Origin: Pseudomonas sp. MM211
GTDB taxonomy: Bacteria; Pseudomonadota; Gammaproteobacteria; Pseudomonadales; Pseudomonadaceae
Length of the DNA stretch: 64,000 nt
NCBI RefSeq assembly: GCF_020386635.1
Contig: NZ_CP081942.1
Coordinates: 2,480,001 to 2,544,000, forward strand
Direction: 5' to 3'
In this document: positions 30,207 through 38,003 of the stretch, in pieces
Position numbering within the stretch: position 1 is the first letter of the stretch
How the letters are laid out: each line of letters starts with the position of its first letter
Program-made: the position numbers and the translations under genes
The notes under the pieces: generated by a model
Databases searched by the model: none
Seen by the model: the letters and a program-made list of their open reading frames with translations, nothing else
Told to the model about the DNA's origin: nothing

Positions 30207-32488
30207 CGCTTGGTTTCCAACAAGTTGACCTTCGTGATGGCCACGGTCTTATCGAACTGATAGCGCGAGGCCTCTACCGCCATCTTTTGAAAGCGATCCG
30301 TCAATTGGTCAGCGATCTCCTCAGCATTGGCACCTGACGCGGTAACCGCAACGTTGAACTGGTTGGTTGTGACGTTGTTGGTGTTCGTCGTGCTGGAGTC
30401 GATCAACTGCTGCATGGCCTGGGCTGGGTTCGTAGCTAACCGTTCCAGCATGCGAGGGCTGATTGTCGGTATCAGCGGCGATGGACGATCAAGGAACGGG
30501 ATACGGGCTTCTGTGGAAAGCCCTGTGTCTTCCTGATCGCGTTGCTCCAGATGCTTCCGCCAGCGGTCACCAAGGCCAATGGCACCAAAGAATTTATCGA
30601 TGATGGTTCTGAGCTGAGTGACAAGGAAGTCGAATGCGTCTGGCACTTCGCCAAGGATCGGTTCAAGCGCTGTCCATGCTGTATCTAGGCGCTCTGCGAG
30701 CGTTTCGAAATTGTCAGCTAGCTTGTCCAGGGCAACGCTACCCATGAACGTCACAACGTCTGTTAGCAGCTCAAGCAACGGCTCGATGTGTGTGACGAAC
30801 TGATCGAACTTGGCACCAAGCTGGTCGAGGTATTGGATGGCTTTTGGATCGCCGGTAAGCTCGTTGATCTTGGATTGCAGCTTCTCGATCCACAGCACCA
30901 TGCGCGTACTGCCATCGACGAAACGGGTTTCCAGTCTCAAGCTTGCAGATTCCAGCGTTGAGAATCCTGGGATCAATTTTTCAAGCGAAACCTGAAGACG
31001 TTCTTTAGCTTGGTAAAGCTCGACAGAGGATTGCTTGAGGGCGCCATCATTGAATTCAGATGTTCTGATGCTACGTTCCGCTTGCATGTTGGTGATGCGG
31101 TTGGCGGATGACTGAGCACTCTGTGAGATGAGGTCAAGACGACCTTCGAGGTTGGACTTGTCGTCCATCATCTGACCGAGCGTGATGAAGAATTTGTTCA
31201 TCAACTGGCCGGTGATCTTGCCGTCACTCATGTTCTTAGCGAAATCACCCTTGGCTTTCTCACCTGTCAAGCCGGACTTCGTTACCGCTGCCCATGCCTG
31301 TACGCCCAGCTTGTCAGCACCACCGATACGTTCAGCAAACTGACCCTTCCATTCCTCTGCGTAGAGCTGGCCTTTCGAGAAGGCTTGTCCAATAGCACGC
31401 AGGGCACCTGCCATGTCGTCTTCTGTCGTCCCTGTACCACGGGCAAACTTCATGATGCCTTGGATGAGAGACACTGATTGATCGCGTTGCAGGCCAGCAT
31501 CTGTGAGGTTCACAGCGCTCATGACGTATGGCTTGGCGATGGCACTACGAAGCAAGCCCAGGTCATCAACGAACTTGTTTAGGGCCTGTTCCTGCTGAGC
31601 TGCTAGGGCAGCATCACCACCAGTCAAAACACGCAGGTTGGCACGCTCTACAGCTCTTGTATCGCCTGCGGCTACGTCTGTCTTGGCAAACTCATTGAGC
31701 TTCGCTTGGGCAAGCACTGCGGCTGTACCCAAGGCACCTATGGCGATTGCAGCAGGATGCAGAGCACCACTAAACATGCCAAGGCCAGGAATCGAGGCAC
31801 CAATACCACCACCAAGGCCAGCACTTGCAACCTGACCGAGCGAACTACCGAAACCACGACCCCCAGCACTACGCCAGATGCTATGGGACGGAGTAGAAGT
31901 GGGGGAACGGCCAGCAGGACTTCGCATCGAGCCAGGGAGGCGCTTGTTGATGCGTTCTTCAAGGCGTAATGCCGTGATACGTGCACGATCAGAAGCAGCC
32001 TGTGTGCGTGCTTTGGTGGCTTCAAGGCGGCTTGCTGCTGCACTGGTACGCAACTGCTCTTGCTGGAGCTTTAAACGACCCTGCTCTTGTCGAAGGCTGA
32101 ATGCCTGGGCTGCTTGTTCGGTTTTCAACCTACCCAGGCTTGCACGATGTTCAGCTTGTGATTGTCGGGCCTGCTGTGTTCCAGCTTTGGCCTGAAGGCT
32201 TTGAAGCTTCGCCTGCTGCTGATCGACAGACAGTTGGAGCTTCGAAGTTTTCAGCATCTGTTGAAACTGGGCTTGTGTTAGTCGCTGTTGTTGTTGCAGT
32301 TGCTTTTGAACGTTGGCTGAGCCTTTAGGCGCCATGCCTAGCTTACGCTCCAAGCGTGTAGCTTGTTTCTCCAGTTCTCGCATTTTACGGTTGATGTTAT
32401 CCATCATTCTTTCGAATCTAAGAAGGGGAGCGCTGTCAACATCAAACCTCAGCTTACCAACTAAGCTAGCTATTACTCTTTCTGACAC
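30203..32488 (-). CDS. Phage-type tape-measure protein
   Basis: 761 aa. Residues of about 15-185 are a long Gln/Lys/Arg-rich coiled coil. A glycine-rich hydrophobic stretch follows (about 225-275: GMFSGALHPAAIAIGALGTAAVLA). Then comes a tape-measure N-terminal-type domain (AVERANLRVLTGGDAALAAQ... GALRAIGQAFSKGQLYAEEWKGQFAERIGGA). A C-terminal tail has NTNNVTTNQFNVAVTASG. In phages this protein sets tail length and helps DNA entry. Here no portal, capsid, sheath, tube or baseplate gene accompanies it. Confidence 0.85.
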   Translation of the reverse strand: MSERVIASLVGKLRFDVDSAPLLRFERMMDNINRKMRELEKQATRLERKLGMAPKGSANVQKQLQQQQRLTQAQFQQMLKTSKLQLSVDQQQAKLQSLQAKAGTQQARQSQAEHRASLGRLKTEQAAQAFSLRQEQGRLKLQQEQLRTSAAASRLEATKARTQAASDRARITALRLEERINKRLPGSMRSPAGRSPTSTPSHSIWRSAGGRGFGSSLGQVASAGLGGGIGASIPGLGMFSGALHPAAIAIGALGTAAVLAQAKLNEFAKTDVAAGDTRAVERANLRVLTGGDAALAAQQEQALNKFVDDLGLLRSAIAKPYVMSAVNLTDAGLQRDQSVSLIQGIMKFARGTGTTEDDMAGALRAIGQAFSKGQLYAEEWKGQFAERIGGADKLGVQAWAAVTKSGLTGEKAKGDFAKNMSDGKITGQLMNKFFITLGQMMDDKSNLEGRLDLISQSAQSSANRITNMQAERSIRTSEFNDGALKQSSVELYQAKERLQVSLEKLIPGFSTLESASLRLETRFVDGSTRMVLWIEKLQSKINELTGDPKAIQYLDQLGAKFDQFVTHIEPLLELLTDVVTFMGSVALDKLADNFETLAERLDTAWTALEPILGEVPDAFDFLVTQLRTIIDKFFGAIGLGDRWRKHLEQRDQEDTGLSTEARIPFLDRPSPLIPTISPRMLERLATNPAQAMQQLIDSSTTNTNNVTTNQFNVAVTASGANAEEIADQLTDRFQKMAVEASRYQFDKTVAITKVNLLETKR

Positions 32489-32491
32489 GAA

Positions 32492-32767
32492 TTATGCGCC
32501 CTTAGATCGTATGGTTAAAAATGGATCTGGTTTATTCACCCTTTCCCGCATTGCTGAAGCAAATCGATCTTTAGCCGCTTGATCAACTGTAATGCGAACA
32601 TCATCAGGTAGAGTGTTCAAAAGGTGTCGATTGTCAGAGAACCAATCTTGTATCGTGATTGCCTGATCAATAGGCGTTGCTGTGTTAAACCATTGTGAAA
32701 TGTCATGTACGTTAAGCTTTGGTTGTTGGTGATACTTGGCCTTCAATATTTCAGCTGTGTGATCCAT
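32492..32767 (-). CDS. Hypothetical protein upstream of tape measure
   Basis: 91 aa, acidic and helical (ISQWFNTATPIDQAITIQDW). Placed where tail-assembly chaperones often precede a tape-measure gene, 3 bp before it, but no chaperone family or slippery frameshift arrangement is recognisable. Confidence 0.6.
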   Translation of the reverse strand: MDHTAEILKAKYHQQPKLNVHDISQWFNTATPIDQAITIQDWFSDNRHLLNTLPDDVRITVDQAAKDRFASAMRERVNKPDPFLTIRSKGA

Positions 32768-32769
32768 TT

Positions 32770-33063
32770 CTATACTCCCATTCTCTGTTCCAGAAGCAGC
32801 TTGAAAACATCAGCTTGAGATTTTCTAGGCGACTTCGAAAGTTTTAGCTGAATGTCTTCGATGATGGCGTCGATGCTGTCGTATGCACTTCCGTGTAGTA
32901 ATGGCTGACTGGCCTTATCAAGTAGCGCCTTAGTTACTGCGACTTCATCTTCCACGATAGTTTTTTGCAGCGCTTTAAGAACGATGGTTGCATTCTCTTG
33001 CATGCTTGGTGTGCCATACTTTTGGAGAAGTAACAGCTTTGTTCGATCTACGTTGCTCATCAT
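32770..33063 (-). CDS. Hypothetical protein
   Basis: 97-aa helical protein (TIVLKALQKTIVEDEVAVTKALL). Its ATG overlaps the stop of the preceding 53-aa frame (ATGA), and it ends 2 bp before the next gene. No family recognised. Confidence 0.6.
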   Translation of the reverse strand: MMSNVDRTKLLLLQKYGTPSMQENATIVLKALQKTIVEDEVAVTKALLDKASQPLLHGSAYDSIDAIIEDIQLKLSKSPRKSQADVFKLLLEQRMGV

Positions 33064-33221
33064 TCATCTCCTTCTGACGCGTCGTTTGTATGTAGGTCAG
33101 CAACTGTTCTGAGGATTAGTTCAAGAGCTAGGTCAGGGGAATAATCAAAACGCTTTGCGTAGTGTTGAATAACAGCAAAAGCTTCGTCTGTGAGGTCTAG
33201 GTTATAAGATACGGTATTCAT
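33060..33221 (-). CDS. Very small protein, RHH-like
   Basis: 53 aa (starts MNTVSYNLDLTDEAFAVIQH). Overlaps both neighbours by ATGA-type junctions, with GGAG upstream. A strand followed by two helices is compatible with a ribbon-helix-helix DNA-binding peptide. Coupling on both sides supports it as a real gene. Confidence 0.55.
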   Translation of the reverse strand: MNTVSYNLDLTDEAFAVIQHYAKRFDYSPDLALELILRTVADLHTNDASEGDE

Positions 33222-34465
33222 AATTTAAATCTCCATGTGTGATTGGTTTGTTTTTCTTTTGGCTTGTATAGTTCGAATATGGGTTCTTTGTCATCGTCAT
33301 CATCGATGATGAAGGGGGCTAGATCAGGGTGTACTATGCTGTCAAACGCAGCTTCAAGCGCTGCAAGTTCGGCAAAATCCTCAGAGAGGAAAATAGCGCT
33401 CCTAGTTGGTTCAATCTGAGAGGCAGTATCGTCCTTAAAAACAGGGACAACTTTAGGAGCAATAGGCAGCACTAGGCTTTCAGAAGTGTGGTAAGTGTTG
33501 AGCACGATTAGAAAGTCTTTAACCTTTCCACCATGTAGCAAAATGAACTGAGCTTCTCTGAGAGCCTTCAGGGGAGCGAGAGCGGAGTTGTGCTCTGATT
33601 GAGACTTTCCACACCACTGCAAATCAAAGACCAAGGGCAGGATAGTTGGCATAGCTTCTAACCAAGGCTCGATAACTCTTTGCAGGTCGGGGCGATGCTG
33701 TGATAAGCGCTTGAGTTCTGCTAAGAACACGTCATTGCTGTTAATTCCAGCAACTGGAGCATAACCAGCTGACTTTCCAGTAATCTCAGCTTTCAACTTG
33801 GTTAGCGATGCTGTTGTCATCGCCTCACGTTCTGCAAGAGCTGGAACACGATCATCACTACATGATGCAAGCCAATCTAGAACTGCTTGGCGTCTAGCCG
33901 GTTGGAGTTTCAACTTAACAGCGATAGTGGCGGTGTACTCCTCACCAAGGTATTCGATGATCTTAGCAACTACCGATGTTTTGGAATCTTCTTTGCCCAC
34001 CATCCATTTTGGTGATAGTGAGAAGCGGCTGATCTTGTGCCCAGCGCCAGCGATGAAACCGTTGCTGTGGCTGCTGTTAAGGTCGCGGTAACTCACTGTC
34101 AGGTTCTCGGCATGCATGGTGCCGACGTAGTGGGGATGGCTTGCGGGGAAGATATGGCATAAAGAAAATTGATCGTCTTCACCGTAACCGTTAGATTTTA
34201 GTGAAAACTTGTAAAGAGAAAAAAGTTTTTCTAACTCGGAAAGTGTTTTTGGTAGAACCTCAATCGTTCCACTTCTGCGGCAGGAATCTGCAAGATAATA
34301 TATGAATGCGCTTGTTGAGAATCGATATTTTCGTTGATCATCTAGTTTCTTCGATCTTGCACGTTGAAATTGCTTCTTATGTGCCTCAGTACAGTATTGG
34401 GCTTTGGCTGATTTGAATTCAAATAGCTGGTTGCAGAATCGGCAAGGTTTGGTTTTGAGTTGCAT
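33218..34465 (-). CDS. Zinc-finger protein with HNH-like segment
   Basis: 415 aa. N-terminal finger CRFCNQLFEFKSAKAQYCTEAH (CxxC ... YC-x3-H). Residues of about 103-135 read LCHIFPASH...NLTVSYRDLNSSHSN, an HNH-endonuclease-like arrangement of His and Asn residues. The remainder is mostly helical. The C-terminal region has a run of aspartates (DDDDD). Nuclease activity is possible, not proven. Overlaps the small gene before it by 47 bp. Confidence 0.6.
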   Translation of the reverse strand: MQLKTKPCRFCNQLFEFKSAKAQYCTEAHKKQFQRARSKKLDDQRKYRFSTSAFIYYLADSCRRSGTIEVLPKTLSELEKLFSLYKFSLKSNGYGEDDQFSLCHIFPASHPHYVGTMHAENLTVSYRDLNSSHSNGFIAGAGHKISRFSLSPKWMVGKEDSKTSVVAKIIEYLGEEYTATIAVKLKLQPARRQAVLDWLASCSDDRVPALAEREAMTTASLTKLKAEITGKSAGYAPVAGINSNDVFLAELKRLSQHRPDLQRVIEPWLEAMPTILPLVFDLQWCGKSQSEHNSALAPLKALREAQFILLHGGKVKDFLIVLNTYHTSESLVLPIAPKVVPVFKDDTASQIEPTRSAIFLSEDFAELAALEAAFDSIVHPDLAPFIIDDDDDKEPIFELYKPKEKQTNHTWRFKL

Positions 34466-34592
34466 ATCTCATTCCTTCTGGATCATGAATAAAGTTGTAT
34501 GTTCGTTTGCATTCGCCACTACAAAAAGGTTGAGGGCGTTTAACGATGATTTGTTTGCCACATTGGCGGCATGAACAAGTTAGGATTCGCAT
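34419..34592 (-). CDS. 57-aa zinc-finger peptide
   Basis: Frame of 57 codons with AGAGG 7 bp before the ATG. The motif is CRQCGKQIIVKRPQPFCSGEC (CxxC then FCS-x2-C). Its end overlaps the start of the 415-aa gene in another frame. The same finger type occurs in its three neighbours. Confidence 0.55.
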   Translation of the reverse strand: MRILTCSCRQCGKQIIVKRPQPFCSGECKRTYNFIHDPEGMRYATQNQTLPILQPAI

Positions 34593-34618
34593 ATTTAACC
34601 TCTTTGGTTATGGGCAGC

Positions 34619-34801
34619 TCATGCCGCCCTTTTGTATTCGACCTGACAAAAATAACTACAGAATGCACTGTCCTTCCGGTGGACACCCCCGCAGTTAATG
34701 CACTCTTGATCGTTATGACGTTCTAACTCAGCAGCATGCCAACTAACAATTGGCGTTGTATACTTGAAAGTCAGTTCTTTGTACTCTCTTGTCTTTGTCA
34801 T
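34619..34801 (-). CDS. 60-aa zinc-finger peptide
   Basis: C-terminal finger CINCGGVHRKDSAFCSYFC (CxxC then FCS-x2-C). Its ATG overlaps the stop codon of the preceding gene. No other domain. Confidence 0.6.
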   Translation of the reverse strand: MTKTREYKELTFKYTTPIVSWHAAELERHNDQECINCGGVHRKDSAFCSYFCQVEYKRAA

Positions 34802-35271
34802 TATTCAAATGCCCCAAGAGCGGCGAGAGCCTGAGCTTCCAACTTTTCTCTGAGTTTTGCTTCAGCTTCAGCTTGTTTTTTCTCAGCACTGCGGCGCTCT
34901 CTATCTAAAGACTCGCTAACTACTTTTGCAACATGAGCATCATAGAGTGATTTACGTTCAGCATTATATTCGGCCGTAATGCGGTCGCTGAGAAGTTTGA
35001 TATCTGCTTCTTGTTCAGAGCTTGGCTTGAACATCATTGCAAAAGAGTAGCCGCTGGAAGCATTTACAGTTTCAGGAAGAAACGTGTATCCCTCGGACAC
35101 TTTCTCAATAACATTTGTTATCAATGCGCCAGGGTAGTCTCCAGATACTAAAACACGGGCGCCTTCATGTGGAGCATGCGACACGGACTCCCTAGCTAAA
35201 TAGAATTCACGTTCATTAGTGATGCGGTGATCAAGTTCTGCTTGGTTGAATTCATGGGTAATCTTGGACAT
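34801..35271 (-). CDS. Coiled-coil hypothetical protein
   Basis: 156 aa. The N-terminal 90 residues look globular (GARVLVSGDYPGALITNVIE). From about 95 to 150 a highly charged coiled coil rich in Ala/Glu/Lys follows. Overlaps both neighbours by one base. No family recognised. Confidence 0.6.
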   Translation of the reverse strand: MSKITHEFNQAELDHRITNEREFYLARESVSHAPHEGARVLVSGDYPGALITNVIEKVSEGYTFLPETVNASSGYSFAMMFKPSSEQEADIKLLSDRITAEYNAERKSLYDAHVAKVVSESLDRERRSAEKKQAEAEAKLREKLEAQALAALGAFE

Positions 35272-35522
35272 TAAATTTTCTCCTGATATTGGGCGAGTTT
35301 GATTTGTGATAGGGCTTCTTGTACTTGTTTTAAAACTTGGTGCACTTCCTCTTTAAGAGAGCGTACCGTTATTTTTGGTTGTTTGGGTGCCGCTGGGTTT
35401 AGCTCTTTCTTGATGCGTCTGTGTCTCGCGACTGTACAGCGGTTGCTGCATAGAACTTTCCTAGGGTGTGAATCGAGTGGAAGAGTTGTTCCACATTCGA
35501 TGCAGAGTTTTTCATGGGCCAT
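35271..35522 (-). CDS. 83-aa zinc-finger protein, first gene of the operon
   Basis: N-terminal finger CIECGTTLPLDSHPRKVLCSNRC (CxxC then LCS-x2-C), a basic linker, and a C-terminal amphipathic helix (LKEEVHQVLKQVQEALSQI). A perfect ribosome site AAAGGAGG precedes the ATG. It heads the minus-strand operon ending with the tape-measure and membrane-protein genes. Confidence 0.65.
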   Translation of the reverse strand: MAHEKLCIECGTTLPLDSHPRKVLCSNRCTVARHRRIKKELNPAAPKQPKITVRSLKEEVHQVLKQVQEALSQIKLAQYQEKI

Positions 35523-35575
35523 AGTGGGCCTCCTTTCGAGTTAGGTTAGGTAATGTAATAAGGGGTAGATAAAAC

Positions 35576-35598
35576 AAAGGCGACAAGAAGCCGCCTTT
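35576..35598. terminator. Hairpin between operon promoter and plus-strand small frames
   Basis: AAAGGCG / CGCCTTT stem with a 9-nt loop and A/T tracts on both sides. It may be a terminator or an attenuator in the leader of the minus-strand operon. Confidence 0.45.
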
Positions 35599-35618
35599 TA
35601 AAAACACAAGGAGAGAAT

Positions 35619-35690
35619 GTGTTCGGAGAATTAATGCTAGCTTTATCAGCAGCGGCTAGCGCGCTTGCAATCGGTCATCACACCGGCTGA
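35619..35690 (+). CDS. Possible 23-residue hydrophobic peptide
   Basis: GTG start with AAGGAGAG close upstream. The translation is hydrophobic (ELMLALSAAASALAIG). Too short for certainty; possible leader peptide or small membrane peptide. Confidence 0.3.
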   Translation: MFGELMLALSAAASALAIGHHTG

Positions 35691-35711
35691 TGGAAGTTTT
35701 TCAAGGTAGGA

Positions 35712-35819
35712 ATGGCAATAAACAACTTCGGAGGGAACGGTATTCGTGACGAAGTCACCGTTGAACTTTTTTGCGAGGGAATATCGAGGAAACCTGTCAA
35801 TGGTGAAGTAAGAAACTAA
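35712..35819 (+). CDS. Possible 35-aa small protein
   Basis: Starts MAINNFGGNGIRDEVTVELF with AAGGTAGGA directly before the ATG. It lies on the plus strand between two minus-strand transcription units, and a plus-strand terminator follows at 35942, which supports transcription here. Function unknown. Confidence 0.4.
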   Translation: MAINNFGGNGIRDEVTVELFCEGISRKPVNGEVRN

Positions 35820-35860
35820 ATCTATATCTTCACCATTATAATACCACAGAATCCTGTGGT
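35800..35860. promoter_or_regulatory. Two adjacent perfect inverted repeats
   Basis: ATGGTGAAG / CTTCACCAT (35800-35808 and 35828-35836) and ACCACAG / CTGTGGT (35843-35849 and 35854-35860). Candidate operators or folded RNA between the integrase and the plus-strand small frames. Confidence 0.45.
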
Positions 35861-35941
35861 GTCAAGACCTGGCACGAAAAATGCTTGTAATTATCGTAAG
35901 GTTTTGATAGGCGGTCGATGTGGCCGCGATAGCTAGGCTAG

Positions 35942-35962
35942 GCCCGGTGATGCGGGCTTTTT
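35942..35962 (+). terminator. Plus-strand terminator facing the integrase gene
   Basis: GCCCG / CGGGC hairpin followed by TTTTT on the plus strand. On the minus strand there is no T tract, so it cannot be the integrase terminator. It ends a plus-strand transcript from the 35.6-35.9 kb region. Confidence 0.65.
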
Positions 35963-37497
35963 CATATTTGAAAACTGAATTTCAGGGTGGCTATGGCCTC
36001 TCGCTTCTGCTCAAACGATGGCCCTGCTGAATACACGTCAAATGTAACGTTCCCCACGTCGTGCCCCAGCAAGAAAGGGATTGTCAGTGGAGTGACCCCA
36101 GCCTGTTGAAGCAGGGTGGCCGTGCACTTTCTGAAACTGTGGAAGACGTGTTGATCGCCAAAGCCTACTGAACGTTTGAGCTTCGTAAACCGTTGCGACA
36201 AGGCGCTGATGCGGAGACCGTGCTTTGTCTCGTCATTGCCTGGGAAGAGCGCCCTTGTGGCTCCTAGCGGGTGTTTGAGGCGCTTCTGATAGATCGGTAT
36301 CAACCGAGGGTGAAGCGGCACCTCTCGGACGCCTGAAGGGGTTTTAGACTGATCGACCTTGAACCCTGTCGGCGTGCCGTCAGCGTCGAAGATAGTGGTA
36401 TCAACACGGATTCGGCCAAGCTCCTCGATACGGCACCCAGTGAAGCAAGCGAAGGCAATTAAATCGGCCAAATCTGCATCACCTTTCGCCATGGCTGCAG
36501 CGTGTAGGCGTTCAGCTTCCTGCTGTGTGTACGCTACCCAACTTTTGCCAGCGCTGGCACCGACTCTAGGGTGTTCGTGATTCTCAAAGGGGCTTTGCTT
36601 CGCTGCTTGCTGCTCTCGGTAGTACTGGTCGTAACGTACAGCCCATTTATGGAATTTTCGTAGGGCTGCCAGATGACCTAGCCGCGTTTGGCGAACCTTG
36701 GAGACGGAGTTGAGATATTCCGCCACATGGTCAAAAACAAGCTCCTTGCCGTTCGTTGTAAGCCACCTTGAGAAACGATTGATGTTGCTCAGGTACACAT
36801 CGTTGGTGCGAGCATTGGCGTTCTGCTCGGCAAGGTGCGTGGCGAATCGAGACTGAGCGCTGGCACTGATCGGCGACTTGGGGCTGTATGTCTCCGGTTT
36901 TGCGGCGATTTGCAAGGCTTCTGCCAAGCCAGAGGCGGGCAGCAGATTCTTAGCTTTAGCGCTATGAGCAAGTACACGTTGCTGAATCTCACTGAAGCGC
37001 TGGAATTTCGTGGGTGTTGGTAGAGTTTCGTCATTCAGCAACGAATAAACCTCATCAAGCAGGCCAGGAATACCTAGTTCCTGCTCCATGCGAGAGACGT
37101 CGTCATAGAGCGATTGGTAGGCACTATGCAAAGCCTCCTGATCGCGCTTCACGCTTTCGATAGTGGGTGTAGGGCGATTAGCTGGGATCAGCGTTCCCCG
37201 CACTGCTCGAAGAATCTCGGCATCTGCTTTTTCAAGATGCTCTTTGGCCTTTTGGGCGAGACCTTCTTGCCACCGGTCTCCCTGTCGAATTCTCTCTTCC
37301 CTAAGTCGACGAAATTCGGATTTCCATTGTCCAATCTGCACGGACGCCAAATCATTAGCTAGGCGCTTGTCGCCTGTCTTCAAGCTCTGGCTGAGGATGC
37401 GTCGATTACCAAATGCGGGGCGTAGGTCAGCAGGAATGTCGATTCGGCAATGCCATGTTGAGACACGGAGCACAAGGTGTTTGGAGGCTGATGGCAT
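35962..37497 (-). CDS. Tyrosine site-specific integrase of the element
   Basis: 511-aa tyrosine recombinase. The N-terminal region is long and coiled, then a core-binding SAM-like domain (about 225-300, SRFATHLAEQNANARTNDVYLSNINRFSRWL is its start region), then the catalytic domain with Arg in FTGCRIEELGRIR, HSFRK (HxxR), LGHD and the tyrosine nucleophile in FDVYSAG. Located 108 bp inside the right att core and reading inward, as expected for the enzyme that integrated this element. Confidence 0.92.
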   Translation of the reverse strand: MPSASKHLVLRVSTWHCRIDIPADLRPAFGNRRILSQSLKTGDKRLANDLASVQIGQWKSEFRRLREERIRQGDRWQEGLAQKAKEHLEKADAEILRAVRGTLIPANRPTPTIESVKRDQEALHSAYQSLYDDVSRMEQELGIPGLLDEVYSLLNDETLPTPTKFQRFSEIQQRVLAHSAKAKNLLPASGLAEALQIAAKPETYSPKSPISASAQSRFATHLAEQNANARTNDVYLSNINRFSRWLTTNGKELVFDHVAEYLNSVSKVRQTRLGHLAALRKFHKWAVRYDQYYREQQAAKQSPFENHEHPRVGASAGKSWVAYTQQEAERLHAAAMAKGDADLADLIAFACFTGCRIEELGRIRVDTTIFDADGTPTGFKVDQSKTPSGVREVPLHPRLIPIYQKRLKHPLGATRALFPGNDETKHGLRISALSQRFTKLKRSVGFGDQHVFHSFRKCTATLLQQAGVTPLTIPFLLGHDVGNVTFDVYSAGPSFEQKREAIATLKFSFQI

Positions 37498-37525
37498 AAT
37501 GATCTCAAGAGGCGTTTCTACGCAG

Positions 37526-37551
37526 CAATTCTACCCAATTTTTCTACCCAA
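37526..37551 (+). other. Right arm-type repeat
   Basis: 26 bp matching 15132-15157 with one mismatch, with two TTCTACCCAA units. It lies 53 bp from the right att core and 28 bp upstream of the integrase start codon, so integrase binding could also repress its own gene. Confidence 0.65.
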
Positions 37552-37604
37552 AAGCACCTGTAAACCCTTGAGAGGCCCGGAAATGCTGGGCCATAAGGCA
37601 GTGT

Positions 37605-37625
37605 ATGTATAAATTTTGTTTCTAC
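37605..37625 (+). other. attR core, element-supplied start of the yqfO-like gene
   Basis: Direct repeat partner of 15058-15078. The element brings its own AAGG ribosome site and ATG, so the gene's reading frame is kept after integration. Confidence 0.85.
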
Positions 37626-37922
37626 GTTCCTGAGAGTCATCTGGAAAATGTGAAGTCGGCCGTGTTCGCGGCTGGTGCCGGGCGCGTTGGCGATTATGAG
37701 CAATGCTGCTGGCAAACCTTGGGTCGCGGACAGTTTCGCCCTCTGGAAAACAGCACGCCGTTCATTGGTCAGAGCGGTGAGCTGGCAACGCTCGCGGAGT
37801 GGAAGGTCGAACTGGTAGTCGCCGATGAGCTGATCCACAACGCGGTCAAGGCCATGAAGAAAAGCCATCCCTACGAGATGCCCGCTTTCGAGGTGTGGCG
37901 TTTGTCCGATTTGCAGTTCTGA
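37605..37922 (+). CDS. Nif3/YqfO-like small protein, integration target
   Basis: 105-aa stand-alone form of the domain found inserted in YqfO/Nif3 proteins (starts MYKFCFYVPESHLENVKSAVFAAGAGRVGDY is split here as MYKFCFYVPESHLENV and GAGRVGDYEQC). It ends with SHPYEMPAFEVWRL, which is typical. The biological role is unclear; a metal-binding or regulatory function has been suggested for relatives. The first seven codons are the att core, so its promoter and ribosome site now come from the mobile element and expression may differ from the empty-site strain. Confidence 0.85.
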   Translation: MYKFCFYVPESHLENVKSAVFAAGAGRVGDYEQCCWQTLGRGQFRPLENSTPFIGQSGELATLAEWKVELVVADELIHNAVKAMKKSHPYEMPAFEVWRLSDLQF

Positions 37923-38003
37923 CTCAGCCTGCTGCCTGCCAGCAGTCTATCGATAGACTGGCTTCCGCCATCTTTCCCACGCTCAAGGCACCCGTCTTGA
38001 GCG

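Noticed and set aside
15058..37625. Whole element as an intact prophage
   Set aside because: Only an integrase, tape-measure protein and small genes are phage-like; no packaging, capsid, tail-tube or lysis genes are visible.
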